Positions 45,486 through 58,312 of a stretch of DNA of 64,000 bases are shown piece after piece. The DNA comes from Phyto melanocephala (taxonomy: Eukaryota; Arthropoda; Insecta; Diptera; Rhinophoridae). The DNA lies in contig OW799236.1 of assembly GCA_941918925.1 (NCBI GenBank), positions 87,872,216 to 87,936,215 of the forward strand, written 5' to 3'. The first letter of the stretch is position 1, and every line of letters begins with the position of its first letter. Under the pieces are notes generated by a model. That model was given only the letters and a program-made list of their open reading frames with translations, made no database searches and had not been told where the DNA came from. Made by a program: the position numbers and the translations under genes.

Positions 45486-48163
45486 TATATATTTAGTACA
45501 AAGATATTATTCCAAAGCGATTACTTTTAATAACAAAATAATACAATAGTATTTTTTATTGATTGAGTATTGCTATGAAGTGTTTCTTAGCTTTAGATTA
45601 GTGCAAAATTTAGTGAAAATATGTTAATAATTTTTTTAAGAAAATATATTAAATAATGTTATAAAGATATTCACGTTAAACTAAGATCTTTTGCATAGTT
45701 TTTACATTCAGTACATACTTTAACAATTCTTACAGAAGTGCCAGAAAACTGGCAATTTTAACATTATGTACACTCAGAAAAAAGATTGGTTGGAAAACGG
45801 TAAAAACAATAAAAATAGTGTTGCAAATATTAAAAGTTTGTAAAAAGAAGAGATATTACACATTTATAAACGAAAAAACATAACAGTGTTTGAAATTTAT
45901 TGCTCAGAACATAATATTAGTTCTTCCAACTAAATAGCCTTATTAATAAGATTTTTATTTAAGTCACTTTTATCTCAACCGAATTTAATCATCTGTATTA
46001 GGGTTCACAACTAAATATTAATCCATGTAATAAAAAATCCTTTATGCCAATGTTTTATTTTAAACAAAAATGTAGTTTTAGTTATCGCAAGTAATTATTA
46101 GTTACTTGTATTATTACAATTCGATTACAGTAAACTAATACTTAATGTTAAGCTGTATTTGGTGTTTACAAACGAAAAACTGTTACATGTAATAAATATT
46201 TGTTACAAACAATAAATACAAATATTATCTTGCAAACAAAATTAATTTTTCTCTCAATTGTGAAAAATTTACATAAGTTAAAACCAAAATTTATATATGT
46301 AGATACAAATGTACATATTTTATTGAGAAAAAAAAATTTTAAATAAACAAATATAAAAAAACGTGTCAATTATTAGTTTGTGACACAAAATGAAATATGA
46401 AATATTTAATGAAGGTAAGAAACCGAAGAATCGCAAAATGAACTTTAAAATGCGGAAATTTGCGAGATACATAATAACATCCTTAGTGGTGCTGCACCGG
46501 GGATGCAAAATGCTTGGAATCCACTCAATATACATAAAAACCACGACCCAAACGAAGATCAAAATAATATTTTATATTTTTAGTTTTATTTTGAAAGTTA
46601 TATGTATTCATATATGTGTATGTGTTTGTAGATATTTATATGCATAATAAATTTGTATATTATTAAATAAAAATATTAAAAAATAATTTAAAAAATGTGT
46701 TTTTTTTTATTTGCCTGAGTCAAATGAAGAACTGATAATGATGACTAATTATTCTTTTGGTAACACTAATTAAATATTTTAATTTAGTTGCATCAATCAT
46801 ATATTTTGAAACAAATACAGTTTTTTTTACGATGCTAAGAAAGAAAATTTGCAGTTATTATAAACGAATTGAGAGATAGTACGTGGAACCGAATGAATTC
46901 GATTGGCAACAAATTCGGTTGCCACAACGAATCTGTTTTCTCTGTGTACTAGATACTATTACAGAGTGAGTAAGTAAATGAATGAATATACTCACCACAG
47001 CAATTAAAGCATCAAGCGCTACGAATTTTTTCTTGTCTCTGCCGTGAGATCTATCTATTTAAGACGTAACTAGATAAAAATTAAGCTACAAGGGGACTGC
47101 TACTAAATATATGTCAATGGGAGAAAATTAGTCACGGTCAAACAAAGTCAAACCAAAAATGAGTTAAATTCTAAATTATTTAAATTAAATAAAATGATAT
47201 TCTTGTATAAAAAATTTTATTTAAACAAAAAAACTATTTTTTAAATGTACTATAATTAAATCATATTATAGACGAATGTAATACCTGCATAGTTAAAAAT
47301 ATTGGCAGAAAACTGTAAAAATTCAAAAACAAAATGTCTTTCTTAAGTAAAACGTATTGTTAAAACATAAGAGATAAAAGATGTATTGTATTGTATGAAT
47401 TTGTGTTCTACAAATTTTTACTCATTTTAATTTGTTTATGGTGATTGTTATGATTAATTTTTTTAGGAAAAAAAATATTGTTTACTTCAAGTTTATGACC
47501 ACTCTCTTATAACCGTTTTTACAATATAAAGTTTGTCTTAGAAATAAAAAAAAAACTTTATTTTCGACTCCATGAGTTTCCAATAGATACAGCCAAACAT
47601 TCTAACATTTTGCTCTGCCACACATCATTCACAACAATATTTCCAATTACCACAATATACAACGCAATGATTACACTACTTTTTCCTGAATACTTTCTAA
47701 CTTTTTTTGGTATGTTTCAACAACAACATTGTTACCGTTATCATTGTTATTGTTGGTGTTCTTTTTGTTGTAGCTGGAACTATAAAATGACAAATGAATC
47801 ACATTTAACAATAGAAACAGGATATTGTACTACCGGAAATATTATCAAAAAATGAAAAAGGAGACTACAAAAACGAAAATAAGAAATAGAATTCGAATTT
47901 CTGTTCTATTGTACTTGTAGCAGCATTGAACATGACATACATGAGGAAATATATGTACGTGATTTATAAAACATACTTTACTATGTAAGTAAAATATTGT
48001 TGTATGTGGATATGAACACTTCTTTTATAAACATTTAAAGATAATTTAAATTCGTGAAATTAAGAACCGAAATTATTAAAGATCTAATCGAAAAATAAAG
48101 CAGTGTTTTATAAAAAAAAAACAAAATAATGAACTTCTATTTTTGTATAACAAAGAAAAGACC
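45486..48163. other. AT-rich DNA; one candidate terminal repeat pair
   Basis: ACACTCAGAAAAAAGATTGG at about 45771 and ACACAGAGAAAACAGATTCG (the reverse of about 46925-46944) could be ends of one 1.17-kb element. A slightly more GC-rich patch at 46430-46560 is open on both strands but matches no family known to me. No gene is called. Confidence 0.35.
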
Positions 48164-48245
48164 TGGGGGCAAATTATGGCATTCGATCACGATCGAAATC
48201 GAAGAATTTTCAAATTTCGACCACGTTCGAAGATGTTCAATTTGA
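48164..48245. repeat. Partial copy of the GGCCGAATTACG MITE
   Basis: GCATTCGATCACGATCGAAA near 48178 and AATTTCGACCACGTTCGAAG near 48213 match the arms of the MITE at 21992-22126. The outer ends are diverged. Confidence 0.6.
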
Positions 48246-48255
48246 TTTTGATAAT

Positions 48256-49236
48256 ATATAAAACAAGCTGTGCCGAATTTTTAATACCCACCACCAATTT
48301 GATGTACGTTTATAACACAAAATTTTGTTGTTAACTGTAATAAATTATATTATTATTATTATTATTATATTTCAATATAGTCCATTGTTCTTCCAAAAAT
48401 TTTTTTTATAGAGCAATTACACTAATTTAAGATAAATCATTATATGGGAGGAAGGCTTTCAAATGGGCATGCCATCTTCATTTTTTGCCATAACAGTGAC
48501 ATTGACTAGAAGGCTATATGTGCAAAATTTCATTAACATTTATCTGATTCTGTCGGCTTTATGAGAATTTTAATTTCATTGACAGTAGATTACGTAAAAA
48601 GTGGGCTTTAAAGTAGGCGTTTCGAAATATTTTCTGCCAATAAACTCAACCTTTATTTTTCCAAAATCTTTATTCATAGAAAAATTATATAAATTTGAGA
48701 AAAAACGTTATATGGGAGGTGGGCGTAAAAGTTTTTCGTTTTGCAAATCTTTTGATTAAAGAGCAACTTTTGCGAAATTTCAGAATAAATCATCTAATTT
48801 TGCCAGTTTTATTACGCTTTAAATTCTGAATATACAAAAAAATACACTGTGTCGTATAAATTTTCGTACAAAATTTATTTTTTACTCAGGAAATATACAT
48901 TCGAAATTTTTTGGCTCTACGTTAATGAGTTTGTACACAATTGCATTTTTTTCTATGTTGGAAGGACATGTTTTTACCTACTCCTGCATTAGGAGCTATA
49001 ACTCTCTTCCTTATATTCCGATTTAGCCCATTTTCAATACCAAACAAGCCTCGTTTGAGCTCCCTAGTTTTTTCGGTGCGACCTCTTTCGTGCTTTCAAC
49101 AGATGGACAGACGTACGGACATATCTAGATTGTCATAAAATTAAACCCCGATTCTAAAATGGACATTTCAATGTGTTACAAACGGAATGATAAAATGAAT
49201 ATGCCCCCACCATTTTCGTGGTTGTGGGTATAAAAA
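48256..49236 (-). mobile_element. DINE-1/mini-me-like element, near full length
   Basis: On the minus strand it starts TTTTTATACCCACAACCACG with GGTGGGGGCATA, then CATTCCGTTTGTAACACATT and ATGTCCGTACGTCTGTCCAT (the GTCY run). It ends GGTGGTGGGTATTAAAAATT, CGGCACAGC near 48258-48290. The 5' half matches 45015-45485. A short open frame at 48941-49138 lies on the opposite strand of the repeat and is not a gene. Confidence 0.75.
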
Positions 49237-49621
49237 TAAATATCCCAAACTTCCAGGCAGTTGTCTACAGAGATTTCTTATTCGAATTTATCATTATTTG
49301 AGTATCAGTGTCTATTCAAATTTTTCTATAGTAAAAAAATTAAAGAAAGCGATCGACATGTGCAAAAGTTTTAAAGAAGATCACAATATGAAAAGTTTTG
49401 ATATAAATACAATTATTGAAAAGGAAATATATTTACAAGAGAGAACAAGAGAGAAGTATTTCTGCATATGACTAATTATTAGCTTTATTACCTACAGAGC
49501 AATCTTTCCATATTGACATGTAGACAAATCCGGCAAAAATATTAGAACACCTTGATATATGTTTCGGTATCACTTTTTTTATTTATTTATTTATTTATTT
49601 ATTTTTGTTTTCATTTCCTTT
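49237..49621. other. AT-rich spacer with (TTTA)n
   Basis: A TTTA/ATTT microsatellite lies near 49578-49604. Otherwise nothing recognised. Confidence 0.5.
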
Positions 49622-49810
49622 GGGCCATTATTACAACTTGCCTTTATTTAAGGGGAGGATTTTGTCGGACCGGGGAGGATTTTTTACTCATTAAATAATA
49701 TTATTATTAATATTAATAACAATAAAAAATATAAGTTGTAATAATGCAAAGCTATTTATAGGGCACAAAAAATCCTACTTTTAACTACCGGCAAGTTGTA
49801 GTAATGGCCC
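49622..49810. mobile_element. MITE with GGGCCATTATTACAACTTGCC-type ends
   Basis: The left end GGGCCATTATTACAACTTGC and the reverse of the right end GGGCCATTACTACAACTTGC differ by one base. Similarity continues through GTAGGATTTT/GAGGATTTT, giving arms of about 42 bp in a 189-bp element. No coding capacity. Confidence 0.75.
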
Positions 49811-49898
49811 GTAGTCTTATAATTACTGTACAGGAACGTATTACGTTGCAAGAAATTTATTTATAAACATACATAATTAACTTGACATATAAGAACAT

Positions 49899-50289
49899 AA
49901 TGGGCCAATTCAAAGTGGTTGCATATCAGTCATATTTGTACTATTTCATATTATTTTATGCATGCATAAAATTTTTGTTAGCAATTTCCATACAAAAAAA
50001 ATAATATGACTTTACACATTTGTTTCCTATGTATAAGAAATTGTTTATGTCATATTTTTAACCATACTGTCTCTCAGAGAGAATTTCTTCGCTTCTCACC
50101 TCTCAAAGAGAATAGTTTCTATTTTCTTCTTTCCTGTATACATACAAATTTTAACAGTGTCATCTCTTTGTCTTCTTTCTTGTATTAAATACATAATTTG
50201 TTAACAAGAGGTGTTCAAAGTCACTAGTCATATTAATATGAATTATATGACATAGTACAATATCAGAGTCTACTTTGAATTGGCCTAAT
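49899..50289. mobile_element. MITE with GGCCAATTCAAAGT ends
   Basis: The left arm is AATGGGCCAATTCAAAGT (49899-49916). The right arm, reversed, is ATTAGGCCAATTCAAAGT (50272-50289). Weaker matching continues inward (TGTACTATTTCATAT against TGTACTATGTCATAT). About 390 bp, no coding capacity. Confidence 0.65.
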
Positions 50290-50344
50290 ATAACATAATA
50301 TAAGGACATAATATATGAGGTATACCTTTTAAAGTAAAAAAAAA

Positions 50345-50600
50345 AATAAGAACAAATATTTTGAAATTGAACAAACTTTAACAAATGCTTTGATTCATTT
50401 TGACCCGGAAGCCATAAAAAATCGATAAGTACATTTGTCTCGCCGTCCATTAAAAATACAACATGAGTATTTTTTTATGAAATTTGATTTAAATTTCCGT
50501 GCTTTTTTAGCTTCTAAACTTTTTACAGAATTATTGTCTAAAACTTTTTGGATTTTGTATGTTTTCAAGGCTGCATTGGCTTTACCTTTTCGTACCAAAT
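50345..50600 (-). pseudogene. Tc1/mariner-superfamily transposase fragment (MDDETY type)
   Basis: The minus strand reads GKANAALKTYKIQKVLDNNS, EAKKARKFKSNFIKKYSCCI, and after a frameshift MDGETNVLIDFLWLPGQNES. This fits a distinct insect transposase group whose first catalytic block reads (M)DDETYV...DF-x-LPGQ. The Asp before Glu is Gly here (MDGET). Only this N-terminal to early catalytic piece remains. It differs from the FQQDG-type relics elsewhere in the window. Confidence 0.65.
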
Positions 50601-52315
50601 AATCGAAGCACTAACAGCTCACCAGGCTGTTTTTTTTTTACCAAATATGATTCGAGCTTTTTTCAATATTTTTCCAATTTTAAAATAATAAAATTTTTAA
50701 TAATTTTAACATATACTTCCTTCACTCAATTTTATCCTCACAACAAATCAACATGGTTGCAAATAAAAAATTAACTGATATATCTTTCAGAGATAACTAG
50801 ATCAAAACATATTAATATTGCTTGCGAATAAAGTTAGGAGGTAAAGCGATAAGATTTTTTCCAACTTTATACAAAAGAGGGAAAATTCAAAAAAGTCGCC
50901 ATACATGGCCTAAACAGACTAAAATTTTATATTTGTAGGCAAATAACTGTAAAACATGAACTTTTAGCGACGTATATATAAGAACTTATTAGACCACCTT
51001 TGCACAAGTAAATGTAAAACAAACAAAAATTGATTTTTACATTCGTCCAACTGTAATTTAGATTTTAGAGTGTAGATAAACATGTAAAAACATAATAAAC
51101 AAATTTATAAGCAGATTATTGCTTACACACAAACACTCATACCAGAACCCTCAACTATAGAGTTACTAATGAATTTTATGGTTTTCCTAGACAACTAATG
51201 CATGATTAATTTGACCAATTGACAAGTGCAGCAACAAAATATTAGATTGGAAAAGACAACAGTAAGAGACAATAATTTGCATTATTCTACTCAAGCATAT
51301 AGACCATAAGTAAACACAATTTTACATGTGAATTATTTACAACTTGAATACACTATAGCTTATAGTTACAGATTTATGAAATGAAATGAATGAAAAGTTA
51401 ACTTAACAAATTTCCGATTTATAAAAAACTTTGCCAAAAATTTTGTTAAATTTAAAAAAAAAATCTTTAGTATTTTCTAAACATGAAAACAAAATTAAAT
51501 AGGTTCTTTACATTAAATTTAAATTTATGTATAATAACTTAGCAAAGTGTACCATTATTATTGTAGAGCTGAAAACATTAACATTTATCAACGAAATGCC
51601 ATTGCAACAATTACATTATTGAATCTTTCCGTATCTCGGATAAACATAATAAATGTGTTTCTAATTATACCCATAGACATTATCTCTAAAGTGTTATGTG
51701 TATGTGTGTGTGTGTTTGAATGCATGTGGACTGGTTCGTATTTGTGTGTGTGTACTTGATTTGTGTTTAATTAATTTTGTTTAAAACACACCAGCATCAA
51801 CATTTTGCAACAACGACAGCAATATCTAACATTGTTCATCTATTAGGAGATTATCTTAATTATCATAAATACAATTTTACGAATATGTAACTACTAATTA
51901 ACAATTTACATACGACTGAAAATAAAAACACTTAATAAATTGGTAATTTTAATTATACATACAATATGTTTCAAGTCCAAGTACAAACTATTGCTTCTTA
52001 AAATGGCTACAAGAGCCCTCTACTAAAATAGTGAATTGCTTTTATTATAACCATAACTAGGACTTCTTAAGATTCGGTCCTTGTGACTTTTCAAGTCGAC
52101 TTTGCTATATCTGTTCAATCGTGGGAAATATTCTCACGATTTACTAATTTAAATGAATAAAATGAAATTCATCCAAAACAGTTTTCGAACGCAATATTGA
52201 TGTTGAAATTGAGCTTAATCGAGCAGATAGAAAAAAAAATTATTCTATAGAATTAATCAAAATATGTAAATATAATAAAATATATGTATGTATGTATGTA
52301 GAAACAACCAACGCA
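50601..52315. other. AT-rich DNA, no recognised gene
   Basis: (GT)n-rich sequence lies near 51698-51755. Short frames are AT-driven. (ATGT)n lies near 52284-52302. Confidence 0.5.
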
Positions 52316-52560
52316 AAATAAATAAGTAACAGTGCTATATGCGGCCATGCCAAATGTGATAAAACCCTTCACCATCATGTACTTAGGTATAATGACCACA
52401 TCAAGACGTAGCCTAGATTTCAGACTTAATCTTACACGCGTTTTTTTTTTTTGTTATTGTCGACGCCATCTTTAATTTTGAACTTTTCAGTAGTTAACTA
52501 TCAGGCCTTTAATTTTTACGATTTTCTTAATCAGGCTTTCAAGATCATGGAAAGTAAAGA
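52316..52560 (-). mobile_element. DINE-1/mini-me-like element, 3' part
   Basis: The minus strand has a TTAAAGATGGCGTCGAC block, ATCTAGGCTACGTCTTGATG, GATGGTGAAGGG and the degenerate hairpin TTTGGCATGGCCGCATATAG near the end at about 52337. It matches the 3' parts at 10994-11283 and 24640-25290. Confidence 0.55.
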
Positions 52561-53611
52561 AAAGACTTTATTTATTGTGCTGTCGTATTTAATAAGCAGA
52601 GACCTGTGCTAAACGGCTAAGCCGTCTAAGCCAAGCCGCAATAGTTTTTGTAAGCCGTCGCCGTTCATTGAATAATTTTATCGGGGCGACATCCAAATTT
52701 AAGCGCAGTTGCTAATTTTTTATAACAAATCATTGGCGGCGTCAAATAAGATCGGCTAAGGATTCTGCGGTGTTTTGTTTATCAAACAAAATTTAATTTA
52801 TTTGTGATTTATTTACTTGATTCTGCCATTACAACATCTAAAATGTACTTTTCGCACAAACTGGCTATTATTTTGTTTTTTTCACTTGTTTTTGGCATTA
52901 TGAAAGAAAATATTTATTTTTATAATTGTTCTACATCAGCTGATTTAAATTCAAAATAGCACACTTAATTATGAGGGGTTGTTCACAATAGTCTTAATTT
53001 TTCATGCTATTATTATAGGACATATGACTTTATGACACTACTGTGAATCCCCCAATTATTGCTTAAATAATATCACAGCTTCGTAAATGTAGACTCCAAA
53101 ACACAAAACTTAAATTATATCACAGTTTTGTAAAGGTGGACAACACAACACAAAACTTAGTTAGTTTAAAAATAATAACATCACAGACTTTTCATTTGTT
53201 ATCAAAATTTATTTGGTTAAGTAGAAACATTTTGTTTCGGATGCAATTGTATATTTTATAACTTTTTTTTAACAATTTCTAAGTTTCATTGGTCAAGCCA
53301 ACAATTTGAGGGCGTTAAAGGGCGTAATATGTATTTTTAAAACCAGATTTGAAACAAATTTATTTTACGCCATTCTGTTGTGGCGCTTATCCTATTTTTT
53401 AATTTTTATTTAGTGTATTATATTAACCTAGTCACGCCCTTTTACTAGAAGTTGAAAAAAAATTAATTTCGTTTGTAAATTTTAGGGAAAACATCGAAGT
53501 ATATGTATTTCGGTGCTGATATCTCGGTTAGTTTTAAACTGATTTATGAGTTTTTTTAACAAGTTTTCTAGAGTACGGTTTGCAATTTAGTGTCTCTAAC
53601 ATGTCCAATAT
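52561..53611. other. AT-rich DNA with a GC-richer patch and a short tandem duplication
   Basis: 52605-52775 is GC-richer (CGGCTAAGCCGTCTAAGCC) and might be an end of a DNA element. At about 53068-53161 a unit of about 50 bp with CAAAACACAAAACTTA-type words occurs twice. No gene. Confidence 0.45.
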
Positions 53612-53660
53612 GTGGCGGCATGGTGTTGTGGTTAAGGTGCTTGCCTATAAAACTAAGCAC
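53612..53660 (+). mobile_element. tRNA-derived SINE head fragment
   Basis: GGCATGGTGTTGTGGTTAAG followed by GTGCTTGCCTATAAAACTAAG has the look of a tRNA 5' half with an A box and an anticodon-arm-like sequence. No B box follows in good form, so it is a decayed SINE head. A related head is at 61028. Confidence 0.45.
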
Positions 53661-55199
53661 CGAAAGCAGCCCCATTATCCAAGGACCTGCTACAGCAGAC
53701 GAATCATTTACTTAACTAAAATTACAACCGATTAACGAAAATTATACAAGAATAACGATTGACTGAATCTGACGGCAACAACCTTTGGCAAACGAAATCA
53801 ACGATCATAGCGCAATGGAATGTAAAAAAAAACAACTGCCAAAAATCGTGTATTATGGAGATCCTTTGTGGAAGCCATATGCTCCTAAGAAGAGTAACGA
53901 AAAGAAAAATATGTCCAATTATTATTTAGGGGCTTGAAAAACTTGAAATATTTAAATATATTTTTCTAAATACTTATTGACTAATAGCCCTAGGAACCTA
54001 TTATATATATATAAATAGTAACAGACATGTTACTGAAAAATTTCATGTTAGCCTAAAAGATTATAATTTTTAAAGCATAAATATAGTATTAATATTGCTC
54101 ATATCTCAAAAACTTGCCAAATATTTTTGATACGACATAAAGCTCTGTGCAACATGTGGGGGTTTCTTAAAGCTTATATCAACCAAAACACGGACACTAC
54201 TTAATTGATTCTCCAATTCATAAGGTTTCAAGTTATATATACTTTATGAGTTTGGAAATGAATATTGTAGAAATTACAAACGGAATGGGTGGGTAAAAGT
54301 AAAGGTTGTACAAATAAGGACATTAGCAGCAAAGTTATGTGGAAAAATCTAAGTTTTTTCAAGATACAAATTAGAGATCAGGTTCTCAAATCTCGCTCTT
54401 TAAAGTTGTGAAAAGAAAGCTTTTTTGAGACAAACCATATAGGGTCACCATACCTTTTACTGCGCAAAAACATTCAAACATTGTTTAAAAATTATTTTTA
54501 AGTATAAACATTTATTTTATTATTTTGCAAAGATGGAACTTGTTCACACATATTATTTAAAAATTTACTTTTTTTCATTAATGCGTTTGTTCAAAAAGCC
54601 AAAAATACAGCACAATAAAAAATACAACACGAGCTTCAAAAACAAAAGAGACAAAAAATACATGTATGTAATATATCTAATGTAAGCAGGACAACAAACA
54701 AAGCGAAAAACTAAAACGACAAAAAAATTTATTATATATTTTTTTCATGATGATGATCATGTTTCGATAAAAAATTCGGTATAACAAAATTTAAAAAAAA
54801 AATTAGTTTTTCCAAAAAAAATTCTTTAACGTTATTATATACTATTATATAGTTTACGCATAAATGTGGTGAAGTGTACTTCAGTTTCGACACAATACTG
54901 TTTTTTAGATTTGTAAATTTGGTTCAAATTGAATGTCCAAATATTATAAAATTATTTAATTAATAGTTTATATATTATCTTAATCAACATAAATATAATA
55001 ATATTTATTTTTAGAAACACTAACATAAATAAGAATATTTGAAAGCACATACTTGAACACACTCGAAATTGATAAGATGTTGTTTTTATATATCAATGAC
55101 TGTATGTACATATATGTACATTATTTTATTAATTTTTGTTTTTAATAATTGCATACAAGGACACTAACATATTTCTTAGCACTTCAATAGAGAAATAAC
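53661..55199. other. AT-rich DNA, no recognised gene
   Basis: Nothing beyond A/T-rich sequence. The first 250 bp may be the body of the preceding SINE fragment. Confidence 0.45.
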
Positions 55200-55870
55200 T
55201 CAAAATTTGTGTATATGAACTACAAAACATTCTTCAATTACAATTGCTATGCTGTTTCTAAAATAATAAATTCCTGAGGAGTCACCACCGCTGACATAGC
55301 TACAAATGTTTTTAGGGGTGTTAAAAGCTGACAAAATCTTAAAGTGAGTTGAATTTATTTGTATACTTGCAGAACCCGACCCGAACCGCTCTGCTGGCCC
55401 CAACAATTTTTTTGCATTGTATTCATTACATATGATGGTATCGCTCACCCTCTCCCCCTTTCCAGTTCCAATTAGAAAAACAGAATGTCTTTGTACACCT
55501 AAGACGTCACGATGCATGGCTTGGTAACTTTTTAAGTGATAATAAAACATCACAATGTTGAATATGGAGGGCATTTTATTGATACTTGTATGGGAATATA
55601 AAGGAAAATCTAAATGCCATATTTCCAGAACCACTGGGCCGATTTCGTGCAAACTTCACATAAGCCATATGCACTGCTTAAAAAAATTCGAAAATTTTTT
55701 GTTGTGACATAAAAAAACCTTCCATCAATTTTTTTCTCAACATATTTTTTTGTATTTTATTTTTTTTTTTTTGTATGAAAATTTGGTCAAACAATTATAA
55801 ATTTAATTTGGGCAATATAACTTTATCATTTTAGAGAATCTGTTTATAGTGTGTGTGTGTGTGTGTGTTT
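55200..55870. repeat. Interspersed repeat with an uninterrupted 150-codon frame
   Basis: The segment has ACTTGCAGAACCCGACCCG near 55366 and GGGCCGATTTCGTGCAAACT near 55633, words typical of insect interspersed repeats, then a (GT)n run near 55850-55868. The minus strand is open from 55652 to 55200 (150 codons), but the translation shows no known domain and spans the repeat words, so it is not called as a gene. Confidence 0.4.
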
Positions 55871-57339
55871 ATTTATACACTGTGATTTTTGTGGTCGCTT
55901 TATATTATTACGAACATTCAAAAAGGCACTCGAAAACTAAAAACTAAATTGATAAGGGTAACCACGCCATCAATTTTATGCTTGCGAAAGTGTAAAATTG
56001 CCTAGATTTAATCAGGCTGGCGTAAACACAAGAAATATAAAACAAATTTACAAAAAAAAACAAAAAAACAAGTGCTTAATTTTCACTTGGCCTTTTAATA
56101 GTCGAAACTATTAATAGCTGTTGATAATACTTCGGATACTAGAGGTTATTTATTTCCGACAGGGAAATCAAAATTTGAGTATTAGTTTCTGACTCTATCA
56201 GGAATGACAATAATACTCGTTATATGGGGATACTTATCTCTGAAAATAGAGTAAAAATTTTTAAATTAGGGCTACAAGAGGTCACCAATTCCTGTACTGT
56301 TTACAACTTAGCAGGTAGTATATTCGGTTATGAAGCCTAACCAGACTCTTAATTCTAGGTCCACGAAAGTCAAGTAAGCCCAATCGAGGAGCTTCGGGGT
56401 TGTTTTATATTGTATTTAGTATCACTGGAGAGTCGTAAACTCGATGGGGAGTTTCTTTACATCTCGATTCCATTGACTTGTTCAATTATGTACGTGTTGG
56501 CATGACTGCATCTTTTTTAGCTAACAAATCAAATAAATTGATTTCTTACAGAACTTAGATTCTTGATAAACAGCAGTGCCTACAGCAAAAGTTACTACAA
56601 AATTGTTGTTTTATTTGAAAAATTTACACTTTCGTATGTAGAATCGGTAACGTGAACAACTTTAATAGTTCCATAATAAAATTGTCAAATAATTTATATA
56701 CGAAGTGCAAATCATGGTTGGTGGTAACATTTACTTTTTTTTATTTGAAGTATGTATGGTATGGTTTTACCAAATTTTGTCTTTTTCATTATTAAAAAAA
56801 CTAGGAAAAAAAATATGTAAAGTACGCATATTAGCTAAATGTTGCAACAGATTATTTTGTAATTTACAAAATTTTAATAATCGTAAAACTACATAACTAC
56901 TTTGCTAACTTATTCTCTTCTATATTTCTTTTGAATGGTTGAAGGGGAGTGGCACCTCCCATGTAAGCCAAATATTAATAATCGAAAACATTGTTTAACG
57001 TTCCAATATGAAATAGTATTAAAATATATTAATAAGTACTTTTACATATAAACATAACGATAGAGATAACTGTAAAACTAGCTGTCATATTAATGAAATA
57101 GCAAATCACAATGCAAAAACTTACATTGTTCTGTTGTAAGTTTACAAGTCGTTGAGATTTATTTAAAAAATATGCGCTCTGGTCGCTAAACTTATAGACC
57201 ACTTCATTAAATTCGCGATGCGCATAATCGCCTAGCTGATCGGTAAAATGAAAAATTGTGAGTTTCATATATCTCATTTACCTTTTGGAACATGAACCTC
57301 TTCGACGCCAGAGTAAAGAGGACATGGTGAAGTCTCCGA
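55871..57339. other. AT-rich DNA; possible detached LINE piece
   Basis: Around 56435-56475 the + strand reads LDGEFLYISIPLT, similar to a segment after the RNase H domain of I-type LINEs. It could be an upstream part of the LINE at 57340, separated by a later insertion. The rest is unrecognised. Confidence 0.35.
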
Positions 57340-57745
57340 TAGGTTACTATTTTGGACGTATTAGGATATGTGCGTGGATATCCGACAGGACCAATATGGC
57401 GTGGAGGGACAGAAGAGACTGCCGAGTGTCAAGGGTTTTATGACCCAACTTTAACTTAGCGGACTCTACGGTACTTCTGGGCCTGAATAGGGTATGTCTA
57501 TTGGGGTTTTAACCTGGCACTGTCCTGTGAGAGCTAGGATTAGTAGATGGGATCGCGGCACTCCGGATTATTGTAGGATGTGTAAGGATGAGGAGGAGCT
57601 AGAAACTGTGGAACACATTGTCTGTCACTGCCCAAGGTTATTAGGTAGACGATTCCACGATGACTTGTGTGATATTTCGAAGTGCAAACTGGGGAATTTT
57701 ATCGGACTCATCATGGGGGTCGGGTGGCTGGTGAACATGCAATAG
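57340..57745 (+). pseudogene. LINE (I/LOA/R1-type) 3' coding remnant with C-terminal zinc-binding motif
   Basis: C-terminal end of a non-LTR retrotransposon ORF2. The + strand reads WISDRTNMAWRDRRDCRVSR near 57378-57440, then after a TGA (expected TGG) PNFNLADSTVLLGLNRV. After a one-base shift near 57510 it continues VLTWHC, then DYCRMCKDEEELETVEHIVC with HCPRL near 57568-57640, ending DDLCDISKCKLGNFIGLIMG. The C-x2-C...H-x3-C-H-C pattern is the zinc-binding segment after the RNase H domain in RNase H-bearing LINEs of insects. The 5' part (endonuclease, reverse transcriptase) is missing, as in most dead LINE copies. Confidence 0.8.
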
Positions 57746-58312
57746 GGCTTTCTTCTATTATATTTCCTACTAACTATCTCTTATTTTAATTTATTATATC
57801 TTTGGCAACCCTTTCTCTCTTTCTAAACGATTTTCTATCTTTATTATAGAAAGGGAAACACAATGGTTGTGGTAACCATAATCGATGAGCAACATACTAT
57901 AATTGAATTGTATGATTATGGTTAAAAATAATTATGGTTACTGTTATCATTATTATGTTTAATTTAAGTATCATTCAATAATCATATACATATATGACTA
58001 CAATTTAAATCGACAATCTTTGCTTTTTTACGGAAAATTATTGTCTTTTGCTGTAACATACACGTATTGATTATACTTACCAATTTAATTGCAATTATTA
58101 TACCAATATTATTATACATTTTCTCGTTTATTTTTAAAATTTTCTTTAATTTTTCAACATTTTTGTTCATTTTTTTGAAATCTCAAACTTTTAAAATAAT
58201 AAAAATTTATTCAGCAAGAAGAAGAACAGTTGAAATCAAATTATTATTAAAAAAATCATAGCTTGATTAATTTGTAATCATGCTGTTGTCTCACTTATTA
58301 TTTAATGATTAT

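Noticed and set aside
48941..49138. 65-codon open frame
   Set aside because: Lies on the opposite strand of a DINE-like element whose copy at 45015 explains the sequence.
55200..55652. 150-codon open frame as a host gene
   Set aside because: Overlaps words typical of interspersed repeats, and the translation shows no recognisable domain.
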